Shown here in pieces: positions 1-6,219 of a stretch of 7,673 nt of DNA. The translations under genes and the position numbers were made by a program. Under the pieces are notes generated by a model. That model made no database searches. It was not told the DNA's origin and saw only the letters and a list, made by a program, of their open reading frames with translations. Within the stretch, counting starts at the first letter, position 1. Each line of letters begins with the position of its first letter. Location of the stretch: contig CAIOSF010000129.1 of assembly GCA_903860855.1 (NCBI GenBank), positions 1-7,673 on the forward strand, given 5' to 3'. This DNA comes from an uncultured Alphaproteobacteria bacterium. Lineage in GTDB: Bacteria; Pseudomonadota; Alphaproteobacteria; Rickettsiales; Midichloriaceae.

Positions 1-204
1 CCTAGTCAATGATAGTTAAGGCTTGATACTCAAACGGAAGACCAGAAGCCTATTAATAGAATGTAGGCGAAGGATGATCGACCGAGATACCAAACATTAA
101 CTATAGCAGACTATATTCTATATCTAATTGGGGATTATTCACTATTCTAGTCTTATGCACAATAGAGTTTATTACATTTTAAAGACCTCTTTCAGAACTC
201 CTTC
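1..204. other. Stretch with no recognised gene, downstream of tatA
   Basis: No ORF, tRNA or known RNA could be recognised on either strand. Right after the tatA stop, on the minus strand, there is a strong Shine-Dalgarno-like AAGGAG (plus-strand CTCCTT at 198-203), but the only following ATG is closed at once by TAA. It may be the remnant of a lost downstream gene. A weak resemblance to the end of the palindromic repeat family is visible at 87-109 (ATACC, then AACTATAGC). Confidence 0.4.
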
Positions 205-375
205 TTAGATATCCTTGGCATCACTACCATTTTCTTTTTCACCATGTCGCAATCCTTCGCGCAATGACTTGATGCCTTTACCTATATCTCCCATGATCTT
301 AGGTATTTTTCCGGCACCAAAAAGTACCAGAGCTATCAGTAAAATCAGGAGAAGCTCTCCCATTCTTCCGTACAT
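205..375 (-). CDS. tatA: Sec-independent protein translocase subunit TatA
   Basis: This is a 56-residue protein of the TatA/E family, the pore-forming subunit of the twin-arginine translocase, which carries folded proteins across the inner membrane. The translation shows the family layout: a very short N-terminus, one hydrophobic helix (about residues 6-18, ELLLILLIALVLF), the hinge FGAGKIP, then an amphipathic helix rich in Lys, Arg and Gly (IMGDIGKGIKSLREGL) and a short polar tail. Rickettsial TatA proteins have a similar length and a similar FGAGK(L/I)P motif (family knowledge). Two in-frame ATG codons exist, at 375 and 363. The second gives 52 residues (MGELLLI) and has GGAAG close upstream; neither has a classic ribosome site. 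The reverse frame contains a longer spurious ORF over this locus, so the gene is easily missed. No tatB or tatC is seen next to it. Confidence 0.88.
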   Translation of the reverse strand: MYGRMGELLLILLIALVLFGAGKIPKIMGDIGKGIKSLREGLRHGEKENGSDAKDI

Positions 376-534
376 GCAATCTAGTCGTTATTTAACAGTT
401 CATTCGTATGAGGACTCTAATACTAATTCTCAGATAAAACAATGAGGTGGAAAGAGTAACGTTTATAAATTTCACCAATTCCCCGGATTAAATAAAAATG
501 CAACTGTGAACCCAAGAGGGTGAGTGGAACCCCA

Positions 535-600
535 TGTCTGCAGAGCGCTTCGTCGCGCAGCATGGCCGAGCATGGCTAACCTACTGCACGTCCATATTGA
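535..600. other. GC-rich island of unknown nature
   Basis: By direct count 26 of the 40 bases at 541-580 are G or C, clearly above the surrounding A+T-rich sequence. It contains short self-complementary pieces (GCGC TTCGTC GCGC; CATGGCCGAGCATGG). An ATG at 534 opens a 24-codon frame of no known family. It could be a degraded gene, a structured RNA remnant or another inserted repeat; nothing in the sequence decides between these. Confidence 0.3.
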
Positions 601-630
601 TGCACTGACATGTCTTGGATTTGCGAAGCT

Positions 631-710
631 TATACCAGTTTCCAAGTAGAATGGACACAAGCCAAAGGCGAAGTTAAAGCGGCAGTAGTTAAAAAATTGG
701 AATTGGTATC
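631..710 (+). repeat. Palindromic repeat element, copy A
   Basis: The element is about 80 bp with terminal inverted repeats: ATACCAGTTTCCAA at the left (632-645) and TTGGAATTGGTAT at the right (697-709), whose reverse complement is ATACCAATTCCAA. The inside carries ATGGACACAAGCCAAAGGC and CAGTAGTTAAAA. Copy B (inverted, 3538-3617) shares both ends, a GGxCACARGCC block and AGTAGTTAAAA; copy C (2399-2467) shares the ends and TAGTTAAAA. Read in frame 1 it encodes a peptide with KAAVVKKLELV, close to KAVVVKSRELV from copy B. This resembles the behaviour of Rickettsia palindromic elements, though membership in a named family cannot be shown here. Confidence 0.65.
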
Positions 711-753
711 ACAACAAGATTGGACCATATCTAGATTGTCAGTTGCACTTCGA

Positions 754-782
754 GTGTTTTTCTGTAGTCTTAGTCATATAAT
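754..782 (+). promoter_or_regulatory. Candidate pdhA promoter
   Basis: A perfect TATAAT lies at 777-782, 22 bases before the TTG start of pdhA. The -35 position (about 754-759, GTGTTT) matches the consensus poorly. If used, the transcript leader would be only about 15 bases, with no clear Shine-Dalgarno site. Confidence 0.35.
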
Positions 783-804
783 TACTTATAGATATTGATG
801 TGAG

Positions 805-1782
805 TTGTTTGTGCAATACTCTCAAGATTTTCTTTACGATGCCTATGAAAGGATGTTGTTGCTACGTCGCTTTGAAGAAAAGGTCGGGCAGCTCTACGGT
901 ATGGGACTCATAGGCGGGTTCTGCCATCTGTACATAGGACAGGAGGCTGTGGCCGTAGGAATGGAAATGGCAAAAATTCCCGGCGATACCGTTATTACGA
1001 GCTATAGGGATCATGGCCCTATGCTGGCAGGTGGCAGCGATCCTAAAAGTGTTATGGCAGAATTACTAGGTAGAAGAGACGGTTGCTCAAAAGGAAAAGG
1101 AGGGTCTATGCATATGTTTGATCTGGATAAAGGATTTTACGGTGGTCATGGTATAGTTGGAGCTCAAGTCTCTCTCGGTACCGGCTTAGGATTTGCCGCC
1201 AAATACCGTAAAACAAACACTATCTCCATAACGATGATGGGTGATGGGGCTGCCAATCAGGGACAAGTCTATGAATCATTTAACATGGCTAAGCTTTGGA
1301 ATTTACCTATAGTCTACATTATAGAAAACAACGAATATGCCATGGGAACTTCTGTTACTCGTGGATGCAGTACCCCTGATTTATATAAAAGAGGCGAATC
1401 CTTCGGTATTCCAGGTAAGAGGATTGATGGTATGGACGTTCTCGCCGTTTATGAGGCTAGCAAGGATATATTTACACAAGCACGTGATGGTGGTGGCCCC
1501 CATATCCTTGAGATGAAGACTTATCGATATCGTGGCCATTCCATGTCTGACCCAGCCAACTACAGAACAAAAGGTGAAGTTGAGGAATATAAATCTCACC
1601 ATGATCCCATTATAATGCTAAAAGATTATATGGATAAGAACAACATGTTGAAAGATGATACAATTCAGATAATCGAGAAAAAGGTCAAATCGATAATCCA
1701 GGAGACTACTGATTTTGCCATGAAAAGCCCTGAGCCAGATAAATCAGAGCTTTTCACTGATGTTTACATAGGGAGCAATTGA
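805..1782 (+). CDS. pdhA: Pyruvate dehydrogenase E1 component, alpha subunit
   Basis: This is the alpha chain of the two-chain (alpha2beta2) pyruvate dehydrogenase E1. With thiamine diphosphate it decarboxylates pyruvate and passes the acetyl group to the lipoyl domain of E2, feeding acetyl-CoA to the TCA cycle. The 325 residues are near full length. Seen in order: RRFEEKVGQLYGMG (21-34), GGFCHLYIGQEA (37-48), YRDHG (67-71), GGHGIVGAQ (113-121), the ThDP/Mg motif GDGAANQG (146-153) ending at ENN (174-176), and the loop YRYRGHSMSDP (240-250), which is the phosphorylated loop in mitochondrial E1. No frame break is seen. There is no ATG start: a TGA at 796-798 closes the frame, leaving TTG at 805 or GTG at 811, so the N-terminus is uncertain by two residues. 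The partner gene pdhB lies downstream but is separated by a flavoprotein gene; E2 and E3 genes are not in the window. Confidence 0.95.
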   Translation: MFVQYSQDFLYDAYERMLLLRRFEEKVGQLYGMGLIGGFCHLYIGQEAVAVGMEMAKIPGDTVITSYRDHGPMLAGGSDPKSVMAELLGRRDGCSKGKGGSMHMFDLDKGFYGGHGIVGAQVSLGTGLGFAAKYRKTNTISITMMGDGAANQGQVYESFNMAKLWNLPIVYIIENNEYAMGTSVTRGCSTPDLYKRGESFGIPGKRIDGMDVLAVYEASKDIFTQARDGGGPHILEMKTYRYRGHSMSDPANYRTKGEVEEYKSHHDPIIMLKDYMDKNNMLKDDTIQIIEKKVKSIIQETTDFAMKSPEPDKSELFTDVYIGSN

Positions 1783-1808
1783 AGTTAGAAATATATTAAG
1801 AATATAAA
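1779..1808 (+). promoter_or_regulatory. Candidate promoter for the wrbA-like gene
   Basis: TTGAAG (1779-1784) and TATAAA (1803-1808) are 18 bases apart across the pdhA stop and the A+T-rich 42-base spacer. Such A+T-rich matches arise easily by chance. If real, the flavoprotein gene and pdhB could be transcribed without pdhA. Confidence 0.25.
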
Positions 1809-1824
1809 TTAATTAAATAAGAAT

Positions 1825-2388
1825 GTGGTACTTGTGATCAAAATTGCGATTTTATACTATAGCAGATATACTCACATCGAAGCCTTGACCAAGGCAATGG
1901 CAGAAGGGATAAGGGCGGAAGGAGCCGAGCCAATCTTGATGCATACCTCAGCTGCTTCTGCCGAAGCATTAAACGATGTTGATGGTATTATTTTTGGTAC
2001 ACCAACACACTTTGGTTCCGTTGCAGCCGAGCTAAAAGCCTTCTTTGATACAACAACTCCAGTATGGCTGCAGCAGAAATGGCGGAATAAAATTGCAGCT
2101 GGATTTACTCATTCCTCTAGCTTGAGCGGTGACAAACTCAATACATTGCAACAAATTATGATATTCGCTATGCAACATGGGATGATATGGGTTGGCCTTG
2201 ATCTTCTTCCCAATAAGCCAAAGGATGATCTGAAACTAAATAGGTTGGGTAGCTGGATGGGGCTAATGGCTCAGAGCGATATGTCGAATAATGGCCCCGT
2301 GTCATTAGACGACTTGGAAACAGCCAGATACTTTGGTGGAAGGATTGCTAAGGTGACAGAGCGATTTGTATCTGGTACCAAGAACTAA
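1825..2388 (+). CDS. wrbA: WrbA-like flavodoxin-fold NAD(P)H:quinone oxidoreductase
   Basis: This is a flavodoxin-fold protein of 187 residues, slightly shorter than typical WrbA (about 200). It probably binds FMN and reduces quinones with two electrons from NAD(P)H, which limits semiquinone and superoxide formation. Supporting motifs are the N-terminal strand and phosphate loop ILYYSRYTHIEALTKAMAEG (9-28; family form YYSMYGHIE), FGTPTHFGSV (57-66; family form FGTPTRFGNM), KAFFDTT (71-77), the HGM near 118-120 and the C-terminal LDDLETARYFG (161-171; family form ARYQG). The TGTGGG-type loop of E. coli WrbA is replaced by HSSSLSGD (96-103), so membership of a neighbouring flavodoxin family is possible. 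There is no ATG: GTG at 1825 gives the longest form, while GTG at 1834 gives MIKIAILYYS, a better match to family N-termini. The gene sits between pdhA and pdhB on the same strand, which is not their usual arrangement. Confidence 0.8.
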   Translation: MVLVIKIAILYYSRYTHIEALTKAMAEGIRAEGAEPILMHTSAASAEALNDVDGIIFGTPTHFGSVAAELKAFFDTTTPVWLQQKWRNKIAAGFTHSSSLSGDKLNTLQQIMIFAMQHGMIWVGLDLLPNKPKDDLKLNRLGSWMGLMAQSDMSNNGPVSLDDLETARYFGGRIAKVTERFVSGTKN

Positions 2389-2398
2389 TAAGCAGGAG

Positions 2399-2467
2399 TA
2401 TACCGAATGCTATATGGTATGAGCAACAAGAGACACAGCAATAGTTAAAAGCGGGAATTTTGGTATA
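2399..2467 (+). repeat. Palindromic repeat element, copy C
   Basis: This copy of about 69 bp fills most of the wrbA-pdhB spacer. The ends are TATACC (2399-2404) and GGTATA (2462-2467), and the right half (AATAGTTAAAAGCGGGAAT) closely matches copy B (TAGTTAAAAGTCGGGAA) and copy A. The left half has diverged and is shorter. The element ends three bases before the pdhB ATG, so it supplies the whole ribosome-binding region of pdhB. GCGGGA (2451-2456) is the only purine-rich stretch there, about 14 bases before the ATG. Confidence 0.55.
2407..2448 (+). other. Possible 13-codon mini-ORF with strong ribosome site
   Basis: AGGAG at 2394-2398 sits eight bases before ATG 2407, an ideal spacing, and opens a 13-codon frame ([13 protein letters not shown]) that ends with TAA inside repeat copy C. 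It could be a leader peptide for pdhB, the ribosome site of a gene displaced by the repeat, or chance. No family is recognised. Confidence 0.25.
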
Positions 2468-2470
2468 ACT

Positions 2471-3481
2471 ATGTTAAAAATAACGGTCAGAGAAGCCTTA
2501 CGGGATGCAATGGCAGAGGAAATGAGGATAAATCCCCATGTATTCATTATGGGTGAGGAGGTCGCTCAATACCACGGAGCCTATAAGGTAACACAAGGAT
2601 TATTGGAAGAATTTGGAGAAGATAGAGTTATAGACACCCCTATAACAGAGCAGGGATTCACAGGCTTAGCAGTTGGCGCTGCCTTCGCTGGATTGCGACC
2701 AATTGTTGAGTTCATGACGTTCAATTTCTCTATGCAAGCAATTGATCAAATAATCAACTCAGCAGCCAAAACTCACTATATGTCTGGTGGCCAGGTTCAT
2801 TGTTCAATAGTTTTCCGCGGCCCAAATGGCTCTGCATCCAGAGTTGGGGCCCAGCACTCTCAATGCTATGCTAGCTGGTATGTCCACGTACCCGGGCTGA
2901 AGGTCATAGCCCCGTATGCGGCCGATGATTTTAAGGGACTCCTCAAAGCGGCCATACGCGACCCTAATCCCGTTATCTTCCTTGAACATGAACTATTATA
3001 TGGTCATGTACATGAGGTGATGGAGGAATCAATGACCAAAGATACCATATTACCAATAGGTAAGGCAAGAGTCTGGAGAAACGGTAAAGATGTAACCATA
3101 ATAGCATTTTCCCTACAGGTAAAGAATGTGATAGACGCAGCTGAGAAGCTAGCAGGTGACCATGGCATAGATGCAGAGGTGATCGATTTGCGAACACTGA
3201 GACCTCTTGATATTGAGACAATATTATCATCAGTACGCAAAACAAATAGAGTAGTTTTAGTTGAAGAAGGCTGGCATTATGCTGGAATTTGTAGCGAAAT
3301 CTCTGCTCAGATCCAAGAACAAGCCTTTGATTACTTGGATGCCCCAATCATTAGAGTAACAGGCAAAGACATTCCCCTACCTTACGCTGCGAATTTAGAA
3401 AAAGCCGCCCTACCACAAGTCGACGATATTATAGAAGCCGTGCTTGGTATTACTCTACCGACACCCGTACGGACTCCATAG
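2471..3481 (+). CDS. pdhB: Pyruvate dehydrogenase E1 component, beta subunit
   Basis: This is the beta chain of the alpha2beta2 E1, pairing with PdhA to complete the ThDP site and to bind E2. It has 336 residues, full length without an N-terminal lipoyl domain (many free-living alphaproteobacteria carry one; Rickettsiales-type proteins do not). Motifs: [18 protein letters not shown] (27-44); DTPITEQGF (55-63), whose Glu60 matches the catalytic Glu59 of mature human E1 beta; the long conserved run from [13 protein letters not shown] through [20 protein letters not shown] (65-100); FRGPNG (115-120); AQHSQ (127-131), with His129 matching human His128; PGLKVIAP (141-148); and the transketolase C-terminal domain from about 195, with DLRTLRPLD (239-247) and VEEGW (264-268). 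ATG 2471 gives the family N-terminus (LKITVREAL). The frame is intact. Its upstream region is made of repeat copy C. Confidence 0.96.
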   Translation: MLKITVREALRDAMAEEMRINPHVFIMGEEVAQYHGAYKVTQGLLEEFGEDRVIDTPITEQGFTGLAVGAAFAGLRPIVEFMTFNFSMQAIDQIINSAAKTHYMSGGQVHCSIVFRGPNGSASRVGAQHSQCYASWYVHVPGLKVIAPYAADDFKGLLKAAIRDPNPVIFLEHELLYGHVHEVMEESMTKDTILPIGKARVWRNGKDVTIIAFSLQVKNVIDAAEKLAGDHGIDAEVIDLRTLRPLDIETILSSVRKTNRVVLVEEGWHYAGICSEISAQIQEQAFDYLDAPIIRVTGKDIPLPYAANLEKAALPQVDDIIEAVLGITLPTPVRTP

Positions 3482-3484
3482 CAC

Positions 3485-3537
3485 ATAGATGATCCTGAAC
3501 TTGCTGGATCTAGTGTCCAGCTCGCTATGATGGGATG
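3485..3537. repeat. Intergenic ATCATCCC...TAGATCC-type repeat between pdhB and hemB
   Basis: Read on the minus strand the segment begins ATCATCCCATCATAGCGAGC, then has CTGGACACTAGATCCAGC and ends near GGATCATC. This is the general pattern of intergenic repeats in Rickettsia and Wolbachia, which typically read TCATCCC...GGGATCCAG (recalled from family knowledge, not searched). It can fold: CTGGA...TCCAG around TCTAGTG (about 3504-3520) and GATCC...GGATC. It joins repeat copy B directly, so the whole pdhB-hemB gap is repeat sequence. No T-run follows, so it is not a typical Rho-independent terminator. Confidence 0.45.
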
Positions 3538-3617
3538 ATATACCAGTTCCCGACTTTTAACTACTACTGCTTTGCCTTTGGTTCGGCCTGTGCCCAGTTC
3601 ATGTGGAACACTGGTAT
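3538..3617 (-). repeat. Palindromic repeat element, copy B (inverted relative to A)
   Basis: The element is 80 bp, bounded by ATACCAGTTCC (3538-3548) and GGAACACTGGTAT (3605-3617), a near-perfect terminal inverted repeat. The inside, read on the minus strand, has GGGCACAGGCC, AAAGGC and AGTAGTTAAAAGTCGGGAAC, matching blocks of copies A and C in the same order. The translated minus-strand frame gives TSVPHELGTG...KGKAVVVKSRELV, similar to the copy A peptide. Its last base overlaps the hemB stop codon (TAATACCAG), so insertion occurred at or very near the end of hemB. Lying between convergent genes, the stem could act as a two-way transcription barrier (inference). Confidence 0.65.
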
Positions 3618-4615
3618 TATTCACTCAACCATCTAGCAACTTCAACCGCAGCATAGGTCACGATCGCCCTTGCCCCAGCTCTCTTGCAAGAAGTAAATAC
3701 CTCTATAAAGGCCGACTTTTCATCTATAACCCCAGCTTGAGCAGCGAATTTGATCATGGCATATTCACCACTGACATGATAGGCAATCATCGGTATATTA
3801 TATCTTTCTTTCGCTCTGTAGATGATATCAAGATAGGGTATTGCTGGTTTAATGATAACCATATCAGCCCCCTCATTTATATCCATTTTGATTTCTGCCA
3901 TCGCTTCATCGCTGTTTGCATAATCCATCTGATAATTCTTTTTATCAGCCCCAGACAGACATGCCATTGACCCCACAGCATCACGAAATGGCCCAAACAG
4001 AGAAGATGCATATTTCGCAGCATAAGCAATAATTTGCGTATTATGAAAGTCATTGCCCTCTAAGCAATCTCGAATTTTACTGACACGACCATCCATCATG
4101 TCGGAAGGGGCTACAGCATCTGCTCCAGCTTCAGCTATGAGCAGAGCCTGTTGGCATAGAGAGTCAATCGTTAAATCATTCATCACATAACCATCATCAC
4201 TCGTTATGCCATCATGGCCATGGGACGTGTAGGGATCGAGGGCCACATCAACAATAACACCGAGATGCGGCAGGTTTGCTTTAATTTCACGAATTGCTTT
4301 ACATACCAAATTCTCCGGATTCATCGCCTCTATACCACCATGAGTTTTGAGTTTCAGATCAATTTGCGGGAATAGCATTATTGCTAATATTCCTAATTCA
4401 TGAGCGCTCTTAGCATACTTTATAGCCTCATCTACACTATAACGATACACTCCTGGCATAGTCATTATTGGCTCTTTACGAGCAGATCCACCCATTATAA
4501 ATATTGGTAAAATCAAATCACGAACTAAAACAGAGTGCTCTGCCACTAGTTTGCGACTCCATTCCGCTTTGCGATTACGTCTTAGTCTTGTGTAGGGAAA
4601 TGTTGGTGTTGGCAT
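3617..4615 (-). CDS. hemB: Delta-aminolevulinic acid dehydratase (porphobilinogen synthase)
   Basis: HemB condenses two 5-aminolevulinate molecules to porphobilinogen, the first common step of tetrapyrrole and heme synthesis, in the cytosol. From ATG 4615 it has 332 residues, the usual length, beginning MPTPTFPYTRLRRNRKAEW. Seen motifs: the N-terminal RLRRNR arm; VDVALDPYTSHGHDG, in which the zinc-binding cysteines of the E. coli and animal enzymes are replaced by Asp/Ala (the Mg/K-dependent type common in alphaproteobacteria); AAKYASSLFGPFRDA, with the first active-site Lys; NYQMDYANSDEA (usually YQMDPAN); and MVIIKPAIPYLD, with the Schiff-base Lys, followed by YHVSGEYAM. The frame also runs upstream to GTG 4642, adding nine residues (MPIIRNTVP) that do not fit the family and have no ribosome site, so ATG 4615 is preferred. 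The stop overlaps repeat copy B. Confidence 0.95.
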   Translation of the reverse strand: MPTPTFPYTRLRRNRKAEWSRKLVAEHSVLVRDLILPIFIMGGSARKEPIMTMPGVYRYSVDEAIKYAKSAHELGILAIMLFPQIDLKLKTHGGIEAMNPENLVCKAIREIKANLPHLGVIVDVALDPYTSHGHDGITSDDGYVMNDLTIDSLCQQALLIAEAGADAVAPSDMMDGRVSKIRDCLEGNDFHNTQIIAYAAKYASSLFGPFRDAVGSMACLSGADKKNYQMDYANSDEAMAEIKMDINEGADMVIIKPAIPYLDIIYRAKERYNIPMIAYHVSGEYAMIKFAAQAGVIDEKSAFIEVFTSCKRAGARAIVTYAAVEVARWLSE

Positions 4616-4698
4616 GGGAACTGTATTACGTATAATGGGCACAAGCCAAACAAGCTTTGAATGACCATACGTCAGTTTTTGATAGATGACAAATGCAA

Positions 4699-4727
4699 TG
4701 GATAAACCGAGCCAATAACTCAGTCAA
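4699..4727 (-). promoter_or_regulatory. Candidate hemB promoter
   Basis: On the minus strand, TTGACT (plus-strand 4722-4727) is followed after 17 bases by TATCCA (4699-4704). The -35 box is good and the -10 box is poor. The leader would be about 75-80 bases. Confidence 0.3.
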
Positions 4728-4754
4728 ATTAATTCTATGTAATTTGCAATATCC

Positions 4755-4783
4755 TTGACTCTAGATAATAATTTTTAGAATAA
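4755..4783 (+). promoter_or_regulatory. Candidate promoter of the MFS transporter gene
   Basis: TTGACT (4755-4760) is followed by TAGAAT (4776-4781, 15-base spacer) or GAATAA (4778-4783, 17-base spacer) in the divergent hemB/MFS region. It would give a leader of about 100 bases with no obvious Shine-Dalgarno site before ATG 4888. Confidence 0.3.
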
Positions 4784-4887
4784 AAAGATATCATGGATTT
4801 TGTAATATTTTATTGAGATTTCAAAAAATCTCTGCCTAAGATAGCTTTATGAAAAAAAACCTGGTTAGTGAAAAAATTTAGTCTCAA

Positions 4888-6219
4888 ATGCAAGATACCC
4901 AAACATTATCATCGTTATCAAAAGAGCAAAAAGAAGTAGCGGCTCTATTATCAATAGGAACATTTCTTGAGTTCTTTGACCTAATGCTTTACATCCATAT
5001 GGCGGTACTTACTAAACGAATTATTTTTTCCCCAATGACCACCATACAGCAGCTCTTCTTTCTGCATTTATCTTTTGCTCTACTTATGTTTTTCGGCCAA
5101 TAGGAGCTTTGGTTCTGGGATGGATAGGGGATAGCATTGGACGCAAAACAGATTATATTTACAACTTTTATGATGGCCATCTCCTGTCTTGTGATGGCAA
5201 ATTTACCTACCTATGAACAGATCGGCATAGCCTCTTCTTGGATCATGATTATTTGTCGGATTTGTCAGGGATTTTCTTCTATGGGCGAGATAGTTGGGGC
5301 TGAAGTATACGTTACCGAAGCAGTAAAGCCTCCGGCTCAATATCCGATTGTGACAATAATTGCGATTTTTTCTATAGTGGGAGGAACGGCAGCTTTAGGT
5401 ATTGCATCCCTTGTCACATCTTATGGTTTCAATTGGCGTATCGCTTTTTGGATCGGGGCTGGCGTTGCAATCATTAGCACAGCAGCTAGAACAACTCTCC
5501 GCGAAGCGCCAGACTTTATTGCTGCAAAAGCCAAAATACAAAAGGCCCTTGCAAAAGCCGATGGCAATGAGGAATCATCGGAAAACAGCCCAACTATCAA
5601 CGAGGCGGTTAACAAGAAAACAATAGCAGCCTTGTTTGCAATACAGTGTGGTTGGCCCATATGCTTCTATTTCTCTTATATACATTGTGGCGGCATGTTC
5701 AAGGATTTTTTCGGTTATACTTCTGAGCAGGTTATTCATCAGAATTTTCTCGCCTCTATGGCAAATCTACTAGGCTATATAGCTATCGCTATTTTAAGCT
5801 ACAAGATACATCCCCTGAAGATTCTTCAAACAAAACTGGCAGCCTACTCTATCTTTATTTTGATTTGCCCTTACCTACTATATCACATAGACACACCATT
5901 TGAACTGTGTTTGATTCAGTCATTTAGTATGTTATTTATTCTTAGCACCAACCCTGCTATGTCTGTACTTTATACCCATCTACCTATTTTTAAACGCTTC
6001 GGATGTGCAACTATGGTATTCGCTATATCACGCGCCCTAATGGCCATACTGACTTCATTTGGCTTTACCTATTTAGAGAGATATCTTGGTCATTGGGGAC
6101 TGCTCGTCGTAATGGCTCCGCTTTGTCTGTGCTTTGCTTTTGGCTTGCACCATTTTGCAAAGCTAGAGATAGAAGCTGAGAGATATCGTCAAAAGAAAAG
6201 CCCTGTGGCCACCGCGTGA
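4888..6219 (+). pseudogene. MFS transporter (metabolite:H+ symporter, ProP-like) with two compensating frame changes
   Basis: This gene encodes a twelve-helix inner-membrane transporter of the major facilitator superfamily, resembling the ProP/MHS group; its substrate (osmolyte or organic acid) is unknown. The first frame (4888-5103) starts SLSKEQKEVAALLSIGTFLEFFDLMLYIHM, typical of helix 1, and stops at TAG 5101. The homologous sequence continues one base out of frame from about 5082 as TYVFRPIGALVLGWIGDSIGRKT, which contains the RP and GRK motifs of the helix 2-3 loop. At about 5151 it returns to the first frame (IIFTTFMMAISCLVMANLPTYEQIG) and stays open to 6219, including ICRICQGFSSMGEIVGAEVYVTE. 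The joined product would be about 443 residues, normal for the family. Either the gene is decayed by two indels (net -1, then net +1 modulo 3) or the read contains errors. A translation starting near 5137 would lack the first helices. Confidence 0.8.

Larger units (their letters stand above)
376..804. other. Gap of about 430 bases between tatA and pdhA
   Basis: The stretch holds the upstream region of tatA, a GC-rich island at about 535-600, repeat copy A (631-710) and a candidate pdhA promoter. An open frame of 62 codons (610-798) lies in the same frame as pdhA and ends in TGA eight bases before its start. Most of it is the translation of repeat A and no protein family is recognised, so it is not called as a gene. 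Confidence 0.5.

Noticed and set aside
87..109. Possible fragment of the repeat (ATACCAAAC then TTAACTATAGC)
   Set aside because: Only one end is visible and about eight central bases are missing; too short to support.
215..445. 76-codon plus-strand frame
   Set aside because: It is the antisense of tatA, and its composition (Ser/Pro-rich, no family) is that of a shadow frame.
474..540. Possible fourth copy of the palindromic repeat (ACCAATTCCCC ... GTGGAAC)
   Set aside because: The ends are only partly alike, the TAGTTAAAA block is missing, and the match is not clearly better than chance.
472..660. 62-codon minus-strand frame through the GC-rich island
   Set aside because: It crosses the repeat A boundary, matches no known family and has no ribosome site.
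610..798. 62-codon open frame just upstream of, and in frame with, pdhA
   Set aside because: Most of it is the translation of repeat A, no protein family is recognised, and E1 alpha proteins normally begin where the 805 frame begins.
2973..3347. 124-codon frame antisense to pdhB
   Set aside because: It lies entirely inside a well-conserved gene and has no recognisable motifs.
3572..3970. 132-codon plus-strand frame over the hemB 3' end
   Set aside because: It is antisense to the conserved hemB coding sequence and repeat B.
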